Assembly (NCBI GenBank): GCA_025920705.1
Contig: JAPDLJ010000006.1
Coordinates: forward strand, 1-62,203
Origin: Candidatus Jingweiarchaeum tengchongense
Lineage (GTDB): Archaea > Nanobdellota > Nanobdellia > Jingweiarchaeales > Jingweiarchaeaceae
Direction: 5' to 3'
DNA length: 62,203 bases
Under the pieces are notes generated by a model. That model did no database searches. It saw only the letters and a list, made by a program, of their open reading frames with translations, and was not told the origin of the DNA. This document shows, piece by piece, positions 18,380 to 27,322 of the stretch (positions are counted from its first letter, which is position 1; every line of letters begins with the position of its first letter). The position numbers were made by a program, and so were the translations under genes.

Positions 18380-18918
18380 TACCATGGCACCTTTTTTATT
18401 TTCAATGTATAGGCAAAAACATTCGCAATCTTATGAAATATTGGAGTGATGACGATCATTATTATGACCATGGTTATATTTAATTCAATGAATGGAAATA
18501 TGAATAAGATAGTGCCGAAAACAAAGTTTAATTGATCTAAAAGAGGTACACTTGCGCCTGGTTTTATCCCAAACCGACGTTTAATAAAACTTCCAACCAA
18601 ATCACCAAACATTGCACCAAAAGCAATCAAAAATGCAGTGAAAAGGTTCATTTTTGGTAGAGAAAAACCAAGTGAACTTAATGTGTATTCATTTATTGGA
18701 CTCCAAAGGAGAGATTCTATAAAACCCGTGATCATTCCACATATTACACCAGTCACAAAGCCTTCTATTGTTTTGTTGTCCCCAAATATCCTTTGACCAA
18801 GGAAGAACTTTCCGAAGTCGATCGGTCTTTTCCCTTTTGCTAATGGAGGGGTGGCATTTGCCACATATGCAGGAATCAATATCCAAAATGCTTTAATTAA
18901 ATCAGGGATAATATTCAT
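18379..18918 (-). CDS. carS: CDP-archaeol synthase
   Basis: 179 residues, about five membrane helices. The N-terminus (KAFWILIPAYVANATPPLAKGKRPIDFGK) and the C-terminal RRFGIKPGASVPLLDQLN match the CarS family, which transfers CMP from CTP to digeranylgeranylglyceryl phosphate. It provides CDP-archaeol for headgroup addition by the transferase at 17133. It ends on the start of the PHP gene and begins 4 bases after the DUF54-like gene, so all belong to one operon with rpa. Confidence 0.95.
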   Translation of the reverse strand: MNIIPDLIKAFWILIPAYVANATPPLAKGKRPIDFGKFFLGQRIFGDNKTIEGFVTGVICGMITGFIESLLWSPINEYTLSSLGFSLPKMNLFTAFLIAFGAMFGDLVGSFIKRRFGIKPGASVPLLDQLNFVFGTILFIFPFIELNITMVIIMIVITPIFHKIANVFAYTLKIKKVPW

Positions 18919-18922
18919 CTTT

Positions 18923-19252
18923 TCACTTCGGATAAAATCTAATTCTTATTGCGCCAAGCGTTTGCTCCTCATCTAAAAATCTCAATTTCTTCACGCATAT
19001 TGCTTGTTTGTTTATCAAAACTTCATAATGATCGTCCTTTTTCTTAACTATTGCGTCTCTATTCAAATTCCTGTTTCTAATTTCTTCCTCTATTAATTCA
19101 ATTATGCGTTCATCTTTTGTTTCAGCTATATAATGTTTTACGTCTTCTCCTGAAAAGTTAAAATTAACATCAAAAAACTTCTTAATACTAGATATAATTT
19201 TTTGTTCATTTTCTGTGGGATAAACATCAAATTCAATAATTATCCTCGGCAT
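18923..19252 (-). CDS. DUF54-like RNA-binding protein
   Basis: 109 residues. The N-terminal strand (IIIEFDVYPTENEQKI) and the C-terminal LINKQAICVKKLRFLDEEQTLGA resemble the archaeal DUF54/COG1325 'exosome-associated' family, where the common end reads LNKQAA...SPLGPI. The central part is shorter and divergent. No catalytic motif is seen. Its start overlaps the end of rpa by 20 bases. Assignment rests on these two blocks. Confidence 0.7.
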   Translation of the reverse strand: MPRIIIEFDVYPTENEQKIISSIKKFFDVNFNFSGEDVKHYIAETKDERIIELIEEEIRNRNLNRDAIVKKKDDHYEVLINKQAICVKKLRFLDEEQTLGAIRIRFYPK

Positions 19253-20264
19253 TTTGGATCTGTTTTAATAAAATATTAGATTGTATTTTTGGTGATGGAT
19301 TTAGCATGAAATCATGTAAAAGTAGTTCATTGTTTCCAGAAATAATATTTTTTCTTATTTTTCCAGTAAATAAAATTGATTTACCATACAATTTATTAAT
19401 TTTTGAATCAATTATGGAAAAATAATCTTCTATTTTATTTATTTGTTCATATAATTCTTCTATTTTTAAATCCAATAATTTTTCTGCTTTTTTTCCTATT
19501 AAAAAAGCATTTATTGTAGCAGTTCCATCGTCAATTATCATTTTGATAATTAAAACCTTTCTTGGATTTATTTCACCATCCTTGGCGCAGTATTTATTAT
19601 TCATCTCATTGAGTCTACTGTTACATTTAGGACAAAAATATATAAGTGGATAGTTTTTTACTAGTCTGACAATTGAGCCAATTATTTTATACTCTTTGTC
19701 CGGTTCTGTGTCTATCAAAAATGAAAATCTAGCGCTTACTTGTTTTGTAATAAATTTAGTTTCCTCATCGCTTGGATTTATCTCAATTTTACTTTTGGAA
19801 TTAAGATGAATCTCCTTGAAACCAATTTTATTCTCTCTCGTTGTTCCTGAGATGACTTTGATTATATCTCCTTCCTTGATTTCCCCTTGCTCAATCAACT
19901 TGTTTCTATCATCCCAAATTACAACCCTTGCCTTACCTGTTTCATCACCTAACAAGAAACCTCCAACTTTACCTTTGATCTTTCCTTTTTCAAATTCTCT
20001 TGGTTTGTAAATCTTAAGAACCCTACCCATCACAACAACATCTTTAAGGCCAGGAACCAAACTCTGTATCAAAACCCTTGTCTTGATCTTTCCTTTATTT
20101 AATTTTATATTAAGTTCATTTGCGATGATTAGGGCAGCACCTTTTTCTGAAATCAAACCTGAAAGCTCTTTTACCTTGTCTTCAATCTTCTTTTTAATCT
20201 CAGATTCTAGTAATCCAGTTTTTTGTTTAATTATTTCTATTATCTCCTCAAGCGTCGGTTCCAT
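19233..20264 (-). CDS. rpa: Replication protein A (single-stranded DNA-binding)
   Basis: 343 residues. A helical N-terminal part (1-60) precedes an OB fold (VVVMGRVLKIYKPREFEKGK...ARVVIWDD, about 75-160) and a second OB fold with an inserted zinc motif, FCPKCNSRLNEMNNKYCAKDGE. The fourth zinc position, commonly His or Cys, is Asp here. It protects ssDNA at replication forks. It is divergent from the HTH gene at 20314; the two share one TATA element and sit right beside the probable origin. Confidence 0.9.
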   Translation of the reverse strand: MEPTLEEIIEIIKQKTGLLESEIKKKIEDKVKELSGLISEKGAALIIANELNIKLNKGKIKTRVLIQSLVPGLKDVVVMGRVLKIYKPREFEKGKIKGKVGGFLLGDETGKARVVIWDDRNKLIEQGEIKEGDIIKVISGTTRENKIGFKEIHLNSKSKIEINPSDEETKFITKQVSARFSFLIDTEPDKEYKIIGSIVRLVKNYPLIYFCPKCNSRLNEMNNKYCAKDGEINPRKVLIIKMIIDDGTATINAFLIGKKAEKLLDLKIEELYEQINKIEDYFSIIDSKINKLYGKSILFTGKIRKNIISGNNELLLHDFMLNPSPKIQSNILLKQIQNAEDNY

Positions 20265-20285
20265 CTTAATTCAAATAGAAAATGT

Positions 20286-20295
20286 TTTATATAAT
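20286..20295. promoter_or_regulatory. Bidirectional TATA element between rpa and the HTH gene
   Basis: TTTATATAAT reads as a TATA-like box in both directions. It lies about 22-31 bases from the rpa ATG (20264, minus) and 19-28 bases from the HTH gene ATG (20314, plus). Both transcripts would be nearly leaderless and their expression coupled. Confidence 0.5.
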
Positions 20296-20313
20296 ATTTA
20301 CTATATTGAAAAA

Positions 20314-20862
20314 ATGCGTGGTAGACCTCCTGGCTCAAAGATCCGGGAAAATATTGCTTTAATATTAAATAAATTAAATGTCTCATATGGTTATGAAATA
20401 TACAAGGTGTATAAGCAAGTATTTGGAAAAATCTTATTGAGAGATATTTATTATCATTTAAAAAAAGGCCAGGAACTTGGTGAATTCATAGCAATCGAAA
20501 CCAAGGTAGAACCTGGAAATTTTACTTGGGGAACACAAACAGAAAGGACATATTATACTCTGGGTCCTTTTATTCAAATAAAAATGGATGAAAAGATTGA
20601 ACAAAGGATGAGTATTTTCAAGGAAAAAGAGGTTAACATAAATTGGGAAAATGAGATTAATAAAATAATTATCTCCTTAAATGAAGAAATTGAGAGTATT
20701 ACCCAAAAAAAGATGTCTTATCTAGCAAAGAAAAATGTCCAAGATATGTTATTAAAAAAAATAGAAAAACTCAAAAAATGGGCAGAAAATAAAATAAGCA
20801 AGGAAAAAATGATGGAAATAGAAGAATTAAAGAAAAAAGTACTTTTGATGATTTTAAGATAA
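20314..20862 (+). CDS. Small DNA-binding (winged-HTH, AT-hook-like start) protein
   Basis: 182 residues, very basic. It opens with RGRPPGSK, an AT-hook-like GRP motif, then a winged-helix-like region (about 10-90: YGYEIYKVYKQVFGKILLRDIYYHLKKG) that resembles PadR-like or DPANN-specific regulators. A charged, coiled-coil-rich C-terminus follows (about 100-182). The ATG at 20314 is supported by the upstream TATA box and by the match of GRP at the N-terminus; the longer frame upstream is antisense to rpa. It lies between rpa and the origin region, so a role there is possible but only inferred. Confidence 0.8.
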   Translation: MRGRPPGSKIRENIALILNKLNVSYGYEIYKVYKQVFGKILLRDIYYHLKKGQELGEFIAIETKVEPGNFTWGTQTERTYYTLGPFIQIKMDEKIEQRMSIFKEKEVNINWENEINKIIISLNEEIESITQKKMSYLAKKNVQDMLLKKIEKLKKWAENKISKEKMMEIEELKKKVLLMILR

Positions 20863-20878
20863 CCATATAACCCCTTCA

Positions 20879-21073
20879 TTTCTCTTGGAGATTTTATTTT
20901 AATAATAATTAATTAATTTTTTTCCATATAGAAATAAAAAATATTAAAATTTTTCCAAAAGAAAGACTTAACTTTTCCATAAGAAATAATAAGAGAATCC
21001 ATAAGAAAAAAAGGTGTCATATTTTATATATTTTCTATTATAAAAAACTTTATTAATACTTTTTTTCTTATGG
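20879..21073. other. Probable replication origin with ORB-like boxes
   Basis: This non-coding, very AT-rich segment ends just before orc1. It holds repeats of the form TTTCCATAAGAAA. Forward copies have their CC at 20924-20925, 20955-20956, 20977-20978 and 20999-21000, spaced 31, 22 and 22 bases, near whole helical turns. Inverted copies lie at 20879-20891 (left edge) and 21061-21073 (right edge). The copy at 20995 continues into A-rich sequence and GG, like archaeal origin recognition boxes. An AT stretch (about 21017-21060) could be the unwinding element. An origin upstream of orc1-dp1-dp2 is the known Pyrococcus arrangement. Confidence 0.7.
21037..21046 (+). promoter_or_regulatory. Candidate TATA box of orc1
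   Basis: ATTATAAAAA lies about 25 bases before the inverted origin box at 21061-21073, which would then cover the transcription start. A leader of roughly 30 bases would carry the GGGGTG ribosome site at 21088-21093 before the ATG at 21098. Confidence 0.4.
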
Positions 21074-21097
21074 CGTATACTTTTAAAGGGGTGCTCC

Positions 21098-22297
21098 ATG
21101 AATAAAGTTCAAGAATATTTTGAAAATTTTTTAAACAAAAAATCTTTGTTTCTGAATAAAGAAGTTCTTTCAATTAAATATATACCTGATCAAATATTAC
21201 ATCGTGATTTAGAAATAAAACAATTGAGTGAAATTCTTGCTCCTTCACTTAAAAATGAAAAACCTTCTAATATATTTATTTATGGTAAGACAGGTACTGG
21301 TAAGACTGTGATTACAAAATATGTTTGTTCACAGCTTTATGAAATTGCAAAGAAGAGGAATATACCTATTTCTGTGGTATACATTAATTGTAAAATGAAA
21401 AAGATTACAGATACAGAGTATAGATTGATTTCACAATTAACCAAAGAGTTCGGTAAGGAAGTACCTTATACTGGATTACCAACAAATGAAGTATATAAAA
21501 TGTTTTTTGAGGTGATTGATAAAAAAAATCAAGTAATTATACTAATATTGGATGAAATAGATAACTTAATAAAAAAATGTGGTGATGAAATTCTTTATAA
21601 CTTAACAAGGGTGAACTCCGAATTAAAAAATGCCAAGATTACTATTGTTGGAATAACAAACGATGTGACATTCATAAATGAATTGGATCCAAGGGTAAGA
21701 AGTTCACTAAATGAAGAGGAAATAGTTTTTCAACCATACGATGCACTCCAACTCAAAGATATCCTACTGGAAAGAGCAAGATTGGCATTCGAACCAAATG
21801 TGATTTCAGAATCTGTCATTTCAAAGTGCGCAGCATATGCTGCGAGAGAACATGGTGATGCAAGAAGAGCAATTGAGTTATTAAGAGTAGCAGCTGAGAT
21901 TGCAGAGAGAGATGGCAGTTCCATGATAGAAGAAAAACATGTGGATCTAGCTGATGAAAAGATTGAACTTGATAAAGTGATAGAAATTGTGAAGAAATTA
22001 CCAAAACAATCTCAAGTACTTCTATATTCAATTATTCTTATAAATAAGAATAAAGGTTTGATTTATACAGGAGAAGTCTATGATGTTTATAAAAATATCT
22101 GCTCTGAAGCAAAAGTTAATGAACTAACACAAAGGAGACTCTCAGACTTAATCGCAGAGCTTGATCTTCTAGGTATAATAAAAACAAGATTGATAAGTAA
22201 GGGTAGATATGGAAAAATGAGAGAGATATCTTTAATGATAGGTAAAGACACAATAAATAAAATAGAAGGAATAATTAAAGAACAACTTGGTATTTAG
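21098..22297 (+). CDS. cdc6: Orc1/Cdc6 origin-binding initiator
   Basis: 399 residues, AAA+ ATPase with a C-terminal winged helix. Walker A is YGKTGTGKT (about 62-70), Walker B LILDEIDN (about 148-155), sensor 1 ITIVGITND, and sensor 2 EHGDARRAIELL. The C-terminal domain contains the origin-binding winged helix (about 310-399). In archaea it binds ORB repeats and loads MCM. The GGGGTG site five bases before the ATG fixes the start. It directly follows the candidate origin and is followed by dp1 with 13 bases between. Confidence 0.97.
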   Translation: MNKVQEYFENFLNKKSLFLNKEVLSIKYIPDQILHRDLEIKQLSEILAPSLKNEKPSNIFIYGKTGTGKTVITKYVCSQLYEIAKKRNIPISVVYINCKMKKITDTEYRLISQLTKEFGKEVPYTGLPTNEVYKMFFEVIDKKNQVIILILDEIDNLIKKCGDEILYNLTRVNSELKNAKITIVGITNDVTFINELDPRVRSSLNEEEIVFQPYDALQLKDILLERARLAFEPNVISESVISKCAAYAAREHGDARRAIELLRVAAEIAERDGSSMIEEKHVDLADEKIELDKVIEIVKKLPKQSQVLLYSIILINKNKGLIYTGEVYDVYKNICSEAKVNELTQRRLSDLIAELDLLGIIKTRLISKGRYGKMREISLMIGKDTINKIEGIIKEQLGI

Positions 22298-22310
22298 ATT
22301 TGGTGTTAGA

Positions 22311-23786
22311 ATGTCAGAGATCATAAAGAAGTTTGCTGAGAAAGGTTTTTTAATTTCTCCCACGCTTGTCCCTAAAATCACAGATCATACAAAGTTCTTG
22401 GATTTTCTAGAAACTAACTTCAAAAATAAGATTTCTGTTGTGACAGAAGAGATATATAAAAATTTTGTTAGTGGATGTTTAACATTCACAAAAAATAATA
22501 AAGATGTTAAAATTGTTAAAGAGAGGGAGGTCAAACAAGACGGGTCAAAGGTGGAAATAACAAAGATATACGAACACGAAAATAAGAAAAGAGATATAAG
22601 TGATTGGGTGGGATACTACAACAGTAGGTTTGAACAGATTAAAAACTTCCTTTATCACAGAATTGAATTACAAGGTGCAATATCCATCAATCGACTTATT
22701 TCAAGAGATATGAAAGAGCTAGCAACAATTGCCATGGTTAAATCAATATCAAAGTCAAAGTTTGGCAATTTTATCATTGAATTAGAAGATACTACAGGTG
22801 TAATCAAAGGAGTTGTAAGTAAAAATTCACCATGTATACAGAAGGTTGAAGAGCTTGTAGAAGATGAGGTAATAGGTGTTTTGGGTTCAAAATCAAGGGA
22901 GATGATCTTTATTCAAGATATCATATTTCCAGATATCCCAGAAAAAGAGACCAAGAAATGTAATGAAGAGGTTTATGCTTGTTTTATTGCAGATACGCAT
23001 GTTGGTTCCAAGATGTTTTTATCGAGCGCTTTTGACAGATTCTTAAAATGGTTAAATTTGGAATTGGGTGATGAAAAACAAAAAGAAATTGCCAAAAAAA
23101 TAAGATACTTATTTGTTGTTGGAGATCTTGTTGATGGTGTAGGTATATATCCTGAACAGGAGAATGAATTGTTAATTAAAGATATCTATCAACAGTATGA
23201 AGAATTCGCGAAACTTATTCAAAGAGTACCAGAGAGAATTAGTGTGATCATTTCACCAGGAAACCATGATGCGTTGCGCATAGCTGAACCACAACATGCA
23301 CTTTATGATGATATTGCAAAGCCAGTTTATCAGCTTCCAAATGTGATAATGACTTCAAATCCAAGCTACGTAAGGATACACGCAATTGATGATTTTCCAG
23401 GATTTGATGTACTTCTTTATCATGGCTATAGTTTAGATTATTTTGTTGCAAATGTGCCTAAATTGAGGAGATATGGATACGAGAGGGCTGATCTATTAAT
23501 GAAATTTTTATTGAGAAAAAGACATCTAGCACCGACACATGGTTCAACCTTGTTTGCACCAATGCAGAACGATTTTCTTGTGATAGATAAAGTACCAGAC
23601 ATATTTGCAACAGCACACATACATAAAGCAAGAGTTGGATGTTATAGGAATGTGATAAATATTTGTTGTTCTTGTTGGCAAGATCGAACGGTATTTCAAG
23701 AAAGAGTTGGACATGTACCAGAACCAGGGAGGGTCCCAATCTTCAATCTTAAAACAAGAGAAGTGAAGATGATGAGGTTCATATGA
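22311..23786 (+). CDS. dp1: DNA polymerase D small subunit (DP1)
   Basis: 491 residues. An OB-like domain in the middle (SKFGNFIIELEDTTG region) precedes a calcineurin-like exonuclease domain with all metal motifs: FIADTHVGS, VVGDLVDG, SPGNHDALR, LYHGYS, THGS and ATAHIHKAR. It should therefore be an active 3'-5' proofreading subunit. The start at 22311 follows a GGTG site; the frame extends further upstream but overlaps cdc6. It is paired with DP2 downstream. Confidence 0.97.
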   Translation: MSEIIKKFAEKGFLISPTLVPKITDHTKFLDFLETNFKNKISVVTEEIYKNFVSGCLTFTKNNKDVKIVKEREVKQDGSKVEITKIYEHENKKRDISDWVGYYNSRFEQIKNFLYHRIELQGAISINRLISRDMKELATIAMVKSISKSKFGNFIIELEDTTGVIKGVVSKNSPCIQKVEELVEDEVIGVLGSKSREMIFIQDIIFPDIPEKETKKCNEEVYACFIADTHVGSKMFLSSAFDRFLKWLNLELGDEKQKEIAKKIRYLFVVGDLVDGVGIYPEQENELLIKDIYQQYEEFAKLIQRVPERISVIISPGNHDALRIAEPQHALYDDIAKPVYQLPNVIMTSNPSYVRIHAIDDFPGFDVLLYHGYSLDYFVANVPKLRRYGYERADLLMKFLLRKRHLAPTHGSTLFAPMQNDFLVIDKVPDIFATAHIHKARVGCYRNVINICCSCWQDRTVFQERVGHVPEPGRVPIFNLKTREVKMMRFI

Positions 23787-23817
23787 TTGGTATTTTTATT
23801 GTTTAAAGTAAATAAAA

Positions 23818-23827
23818 ACTTATATAG
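23818..23827 (+). promoter_or_regulatory. TATA box of dp2
   Basis: ACTTATATAG lies with its TATA about 28 bases before the dp2 ATG at 23849. This suggests a separate, near-leaderless transcript for the large subunit even though dp1 is just upstream. Confidence 0.5.
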
Positions 23828-23848
23828 AGGCTTTTTCTTTTTTTGCTC

Positions 23849-26800
23849 ATGCCAATTGCTTCTGAAGAAATGCAAGGATATTTTAGTGAAATAGAGAGTA
23901 AAGTAAAAACAGCATATGAAATTGCACAAAAAGCAAGGAGTCTCGGTCTTGATCCTGAAGACTTTGTAGATATTCCTCTAGCAAGGGACTTGTCAGAGAG
24001 AGTTGAAGGATTGGTTGCAGTTCTAAAACCAGAGATAAAGGGCACAGGATTGTCACAAAGGATTAGAGAGATAGAGAAAGAGTTCAAGCCAAATGATTGG
24101 AGAGTTGCATTGAAGATAGCAGAAGAGGTTGCAAGGGGGAAGTTTTGTTCATTTAATGACTTAAGAGAAGCAATGGAACTTGGAATAAGGGTTGCATTGG
24201 CTTATGTTACACTTGGTATTGTCTCCGCGCCATTGGAAGGTTTTGTTGAACTCCAAATTAAAAAAAGGATGGATGGTGGTAATTATGTTGCTTGTTTTTT
24301 CTCTGGCCCAATAAGGGCAGCTGGAGGAACTGCTGCTGCATTTACTGTGATTGTTGCTGATTACCTGAGAAGAGTTTTTGGGTTTGATAAGTATGATCCG
24401 ACAAATGAAGAAATAGAAAGATATGTGACTGAGATTGATGATTATCACCGGGTGTTGGCAAGGTTGCAATATTTACCGATTAAGGAAGAAATTAGTTTTT
24501 TAGTATCACATATTCCAATTGAAATCACAGGAGACCCAACATCTGATAGAGAAGTATCTAATTATAAAGACCTAAAGAGAGTTGGTACAAATAGGATAAG
24601 AGGAGGAATGTGTTTAGTTCTTTGTGAAGGTGTTGCTCAGAAAGCAAAAAAAATATTGAAAGAGATAAAAAGTTGGGGAAAAGATTTTTTCTTAGATGAA
24701 TGGGTGTTTCTCCAAGATTACTTGGAAATTCAGAAAAAAGCACATACAAAGGAGATAGAAACAAATTCAAAGATAAAACCAGATTTTAGATTCATAGAAG
24801 AGTCAGTTGCAGGGAGACCCGTGTTCTCTTTTCCACTAGCGAGAGGGGGTTTTAGATTGAGGTATGGAAGGAGTAGAGTCAGTGGTTTGGCCGCATGTTC
24901 AATCCACCCTGCCACAATGCGCATATTGGATGATTTCATTGCTATAGGTTCGCAATTAAGAGTTGAGAGACCAGGAAAAGCATGTGCAATTACTGTTTGT
25001 GATACGATCGAAGGACCAGTTGTCAAATTGAAAGATGGAAGTGTAATTAGAGTAGAGAATGAATTACAAGCACTTGAAATCAAAGATAAGATTGTTGAAA
25101 TCCTTTTCTTAGGGGATATACTTGTTAGCTATGGAGATTTTTTAGAACAGAACCACGTACTTGTTCCATCCGGATATGTTGAAGAGTGGTGGATTCAAGA
25201 ACTAGAGGAAAAAGCAAAGGATAAAGTTGATATAAAAACTTTAAAAGATAGAATTACAAAGATTGGGGCTGAGGAAGCAGTGAAATTTTCCTTAGAGTAT
25301 AACATTCCTTTACACCCACGTTACACATATTTTTGGAACAACATCGACAATAGTCTGTTATTTTACCTTCTAAATAAGCTCCAAACCAATTCTTCGATTT
25401 TCGAAAATGAGATTTATGTAGAAGGGGATGATAAAGTTAAACGCGCCTTGGAATTGATATGTATACCTCATAAGTACAAAGAAAGGAAAATTTTGATTGA
25501 AGGTGATGATGCAGTTGCATTTCTTTATTCAATTGGATTTCTTCCGGATAAAACGTGGAAAATGAAGGAAGCACTTGAATTCAAAGACAAAGATATACTC
25601 ACAATTCTAAACTCAATTTCAAAAATAAAGATAAGAGATAAAGCCCCAATTACGATTGGTGCCAGATTGGGTAGACCGGAAAAAGCAAAATTAAGGAAAT
25701 TAAAGGGAAGCCCACAGGTTTTGTTTCCAGTTGGGAACCAAGGAGGGAGGATGAGAAGTTTTAATGAAGCAATTAATAAAGGTTATGTTGAAGCAGAGTT
25801 TCCCATATTTTTTTGTGAGAAGTGTAACATCAAAACAATATATACTCATTGCGAGATCTGTGGTGAAAAAACGAAAGAATACAAAGTATGTCAAAAATGT
25901 AAGAGATACACACAGTTAAATACACATTGCGGAATGCCAACAAGAGCATTTGAGAGAAGAAAGATTGAAATTAAAGATGAGATTGAGCGTGCATTAAAGA
26001 ACTTAAATGTTGAGCTTCCAGAATTAGTTAAAGGAGTAAGAGGAACATCAAACAAGAAGCGGATACCTGAAAGAATTGAAAAGGGAATTTTGAGAGCGAT
26101 ACATGATCTATACGTAAATAAAGATGGGACGATTAGATTTGACATCATTGAAGCACCCATCACACATTTTAAGCCGAAAGAGATAGGAACGAGTATTGAT
26201 AAATTAAGGGAACTTGGATACAAAAAAGATATTTTTGGCAATGAAATCGTGAGTGATGAACAGGTAATTGAATTGAAACCACAAGATGTGATTCTTCCTG
26301 ATTGTGAAGAATGGGAGGGTGCAAGTGCATCTGATGCATTGATGAAGATATGTAATTTTATCGATGATCTTCTCATTAGATTTTACAAACTTGAGCCTTT
26401 TTACAACATCAAATCCAAGGGTGACCTTGTTGGTCACTTAATCATTGGATTAGCGCCACACACAAGTGCCGGTATTGTTGGGAGGATTATCGGATTTTCG
26501 AAAACACAAGCATATTTTGCACATCCTTATTTCCATGCAGCGATGAGGAGAAACTGTGATGGTGATGAAGCTTGCTTCATTCTCCTATTAGATGCATTAT
26601 TAAACTTCTCACACCAATTTCTTCCCGCAACAAGAGGAGCATCAACGATGGATGCACCACTTGTATTGACAACAATTCTTGATCCGATAGAAGTTGACAA
26701 GGAAGTGCACAACATGGACGTAGTCAACATTTATCCGCTTGAATTTTATGAAGCGACACTTAATTGGAGAGATCCAAATGAAGTGAAAATAAACAAAGTT

Positions 26801-27310
26801 CAGGATAGATTGAAAACTGAATTGCAATATGAGGGATTAATGTACACGCATGATGTTTCTGATATAAATGCTGGTGCGAGAGTCTCATCATACAAGACAC
26901 TCGTGACAATGATAGATAAAGTTGAGAAGCAAATGGCTCTAGCTGAAAAGATCTTAGCTGTTAATAAATGTGATGTAGCCAGGATCATCATTGAAAAGCA
27001 CTTCTTGAAAGATATCAAAGGAAATTTAAGAGAATTTTCAAAGCAAGAGTTTAGGTGTATTGATTGTAATGAAAAGTATCGTAGAATACCATTAAGTGGC
27101 AAGTGTTTGAAATGTGGAGGAAAACTAGTGCTCACAGTGGCCGAGGGTACAGTAAGCAAATACTTAGATATTTCCTTGTCACTTGCAGAGCGATACAATT
27201 TACCTTCCTATTTAAGACAAACGTTGGAGATAATAAAAAGGAGAGTTGAATCAATATTTGGCAAGGAAAAAGAGAAGCAAACATTACTTAACTCTTATGC
27301 AAAATCATAG
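23849..27310 (+). CDS. dp2: DNA polymerase D large catalytic subunit (DP2)
   Basis: 1153 residues, without an intein. The catalytic NCDGD motif with its two aspartates is near residue 901 (AAMRRNCDGDEAC). Zinc modules are visible at about 656-690 (CEKCN...CEICG...CQKC) and at the C-terminus near 1070 (CIDCNEKY...CLKCGG). PolD is the replicative polymerase of most archaea outside the Thermoproteota. The ATG at 23849 fits the TATA spacing; the TTG at 23843 is less likely. The protein is somewhat shorter than the Pyrococcus enzyme, mostly in loops. Confidence 0.97.
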   Translation: MPIASEEMQGYFSEIESKVKTAYEIAQKARSLGLDPEDFVDIPLARDLSERVEGLVAVLKPEIKGTGLSQRIREIEKEFKPNDWRVALKIAEEVARGKFCSFNDLREAMELGIRVALAYVTLGIVSAPLEGFVELQIKKRMDGGNYVACFFSGPIRAAGGTAAAFTVIVADYLRRVFGFDKYDPTNEEIERYVTEIDDYHRVLARLQYLPIKEEISFLVSHIPIEITGDPTSDREVSNYKDLKRVGTNRIRGGMCLVLCEGVAQKAKKILKEIKSWGKDFFLDEWVFLQDYLEIQKKAHTKEIETNSKIKPDFRFIEESVAGRPVFSFPLARGGFRLRYGRSRVSGLAACSIHPATMRILDDFIAIGSQLRVERPGKACAITVCDTIEGPVVKLKDGSVIRVENELQALEIKDKIVEILFLGDILVSYGDFLEQNHVLVPSGYVEEWWIQELEEKAKDKVDIKTLKDRITKIGAEEAVKFSLEYNIPLHPRYTYFWNNIDNSLLFYLLNKLQTNSSIFENEIYVEGDDKVKRALELICIPHKYKERKILIEGDDAVAFLYSIGFLPDKTWKMKEALEFKDKDILTILNSISKIKIRDKAPITIGARLGRPEKAKLRKLKGSPQVLFPVGNQGGRMRSFNEAINKGYVEAEFPIFFCEKCNIKTIYTHCEICGEKTKEYKVCQKCKRYTQLNTHCGMPTRAFERRKIEIKDEIERALKNLNVELPELVKGVRGTSNKKRIPERIEKGILRAIHDLYVNKDGTIRFDIIEAPITHFKPKEIGTSIDKLRELGYKKDIFGNEIVSDEQVIELKPQDVILPDCEEWEGASASDALMKICNFIDDLLIRFYKLEPFYNIKSKGDLVGHLIIGLAPHTSAGIVGRIIGFSKTQAYFAHPYFHAAMRRNCDGDEACFILLLDALLNFSHQFLPATRGASTMDAPLVLTTILDPIEVDKEVHNMDVVNIYPLEFYEATLNWRDPNEVKINKVQDRLKTELQYEGLMYTHDVSDINAGARVSSYKTLVTMIDKVEKQMALAEKILAVNKCDVARIIIEKHFLKDIKGNLREFSKQEFRCIDCNEKYRRIPLSGKCLKCGGKLVLTVAEGTVSKYLDISLSLAERYNLPSYLRQTLEIIKRRVESIFGKEKEKQTLLNSYAKS

Positions 27311-27322
27311 TAGAAGCAAAAA

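Noticed and set aside
20083-20313. Long N-terminal extension of the HTH gene
   Set aside because: It is antisense to rpa with a hydrophobic, low-complexity reading; GRP at 20314 is the natural start with a TATA box before it.
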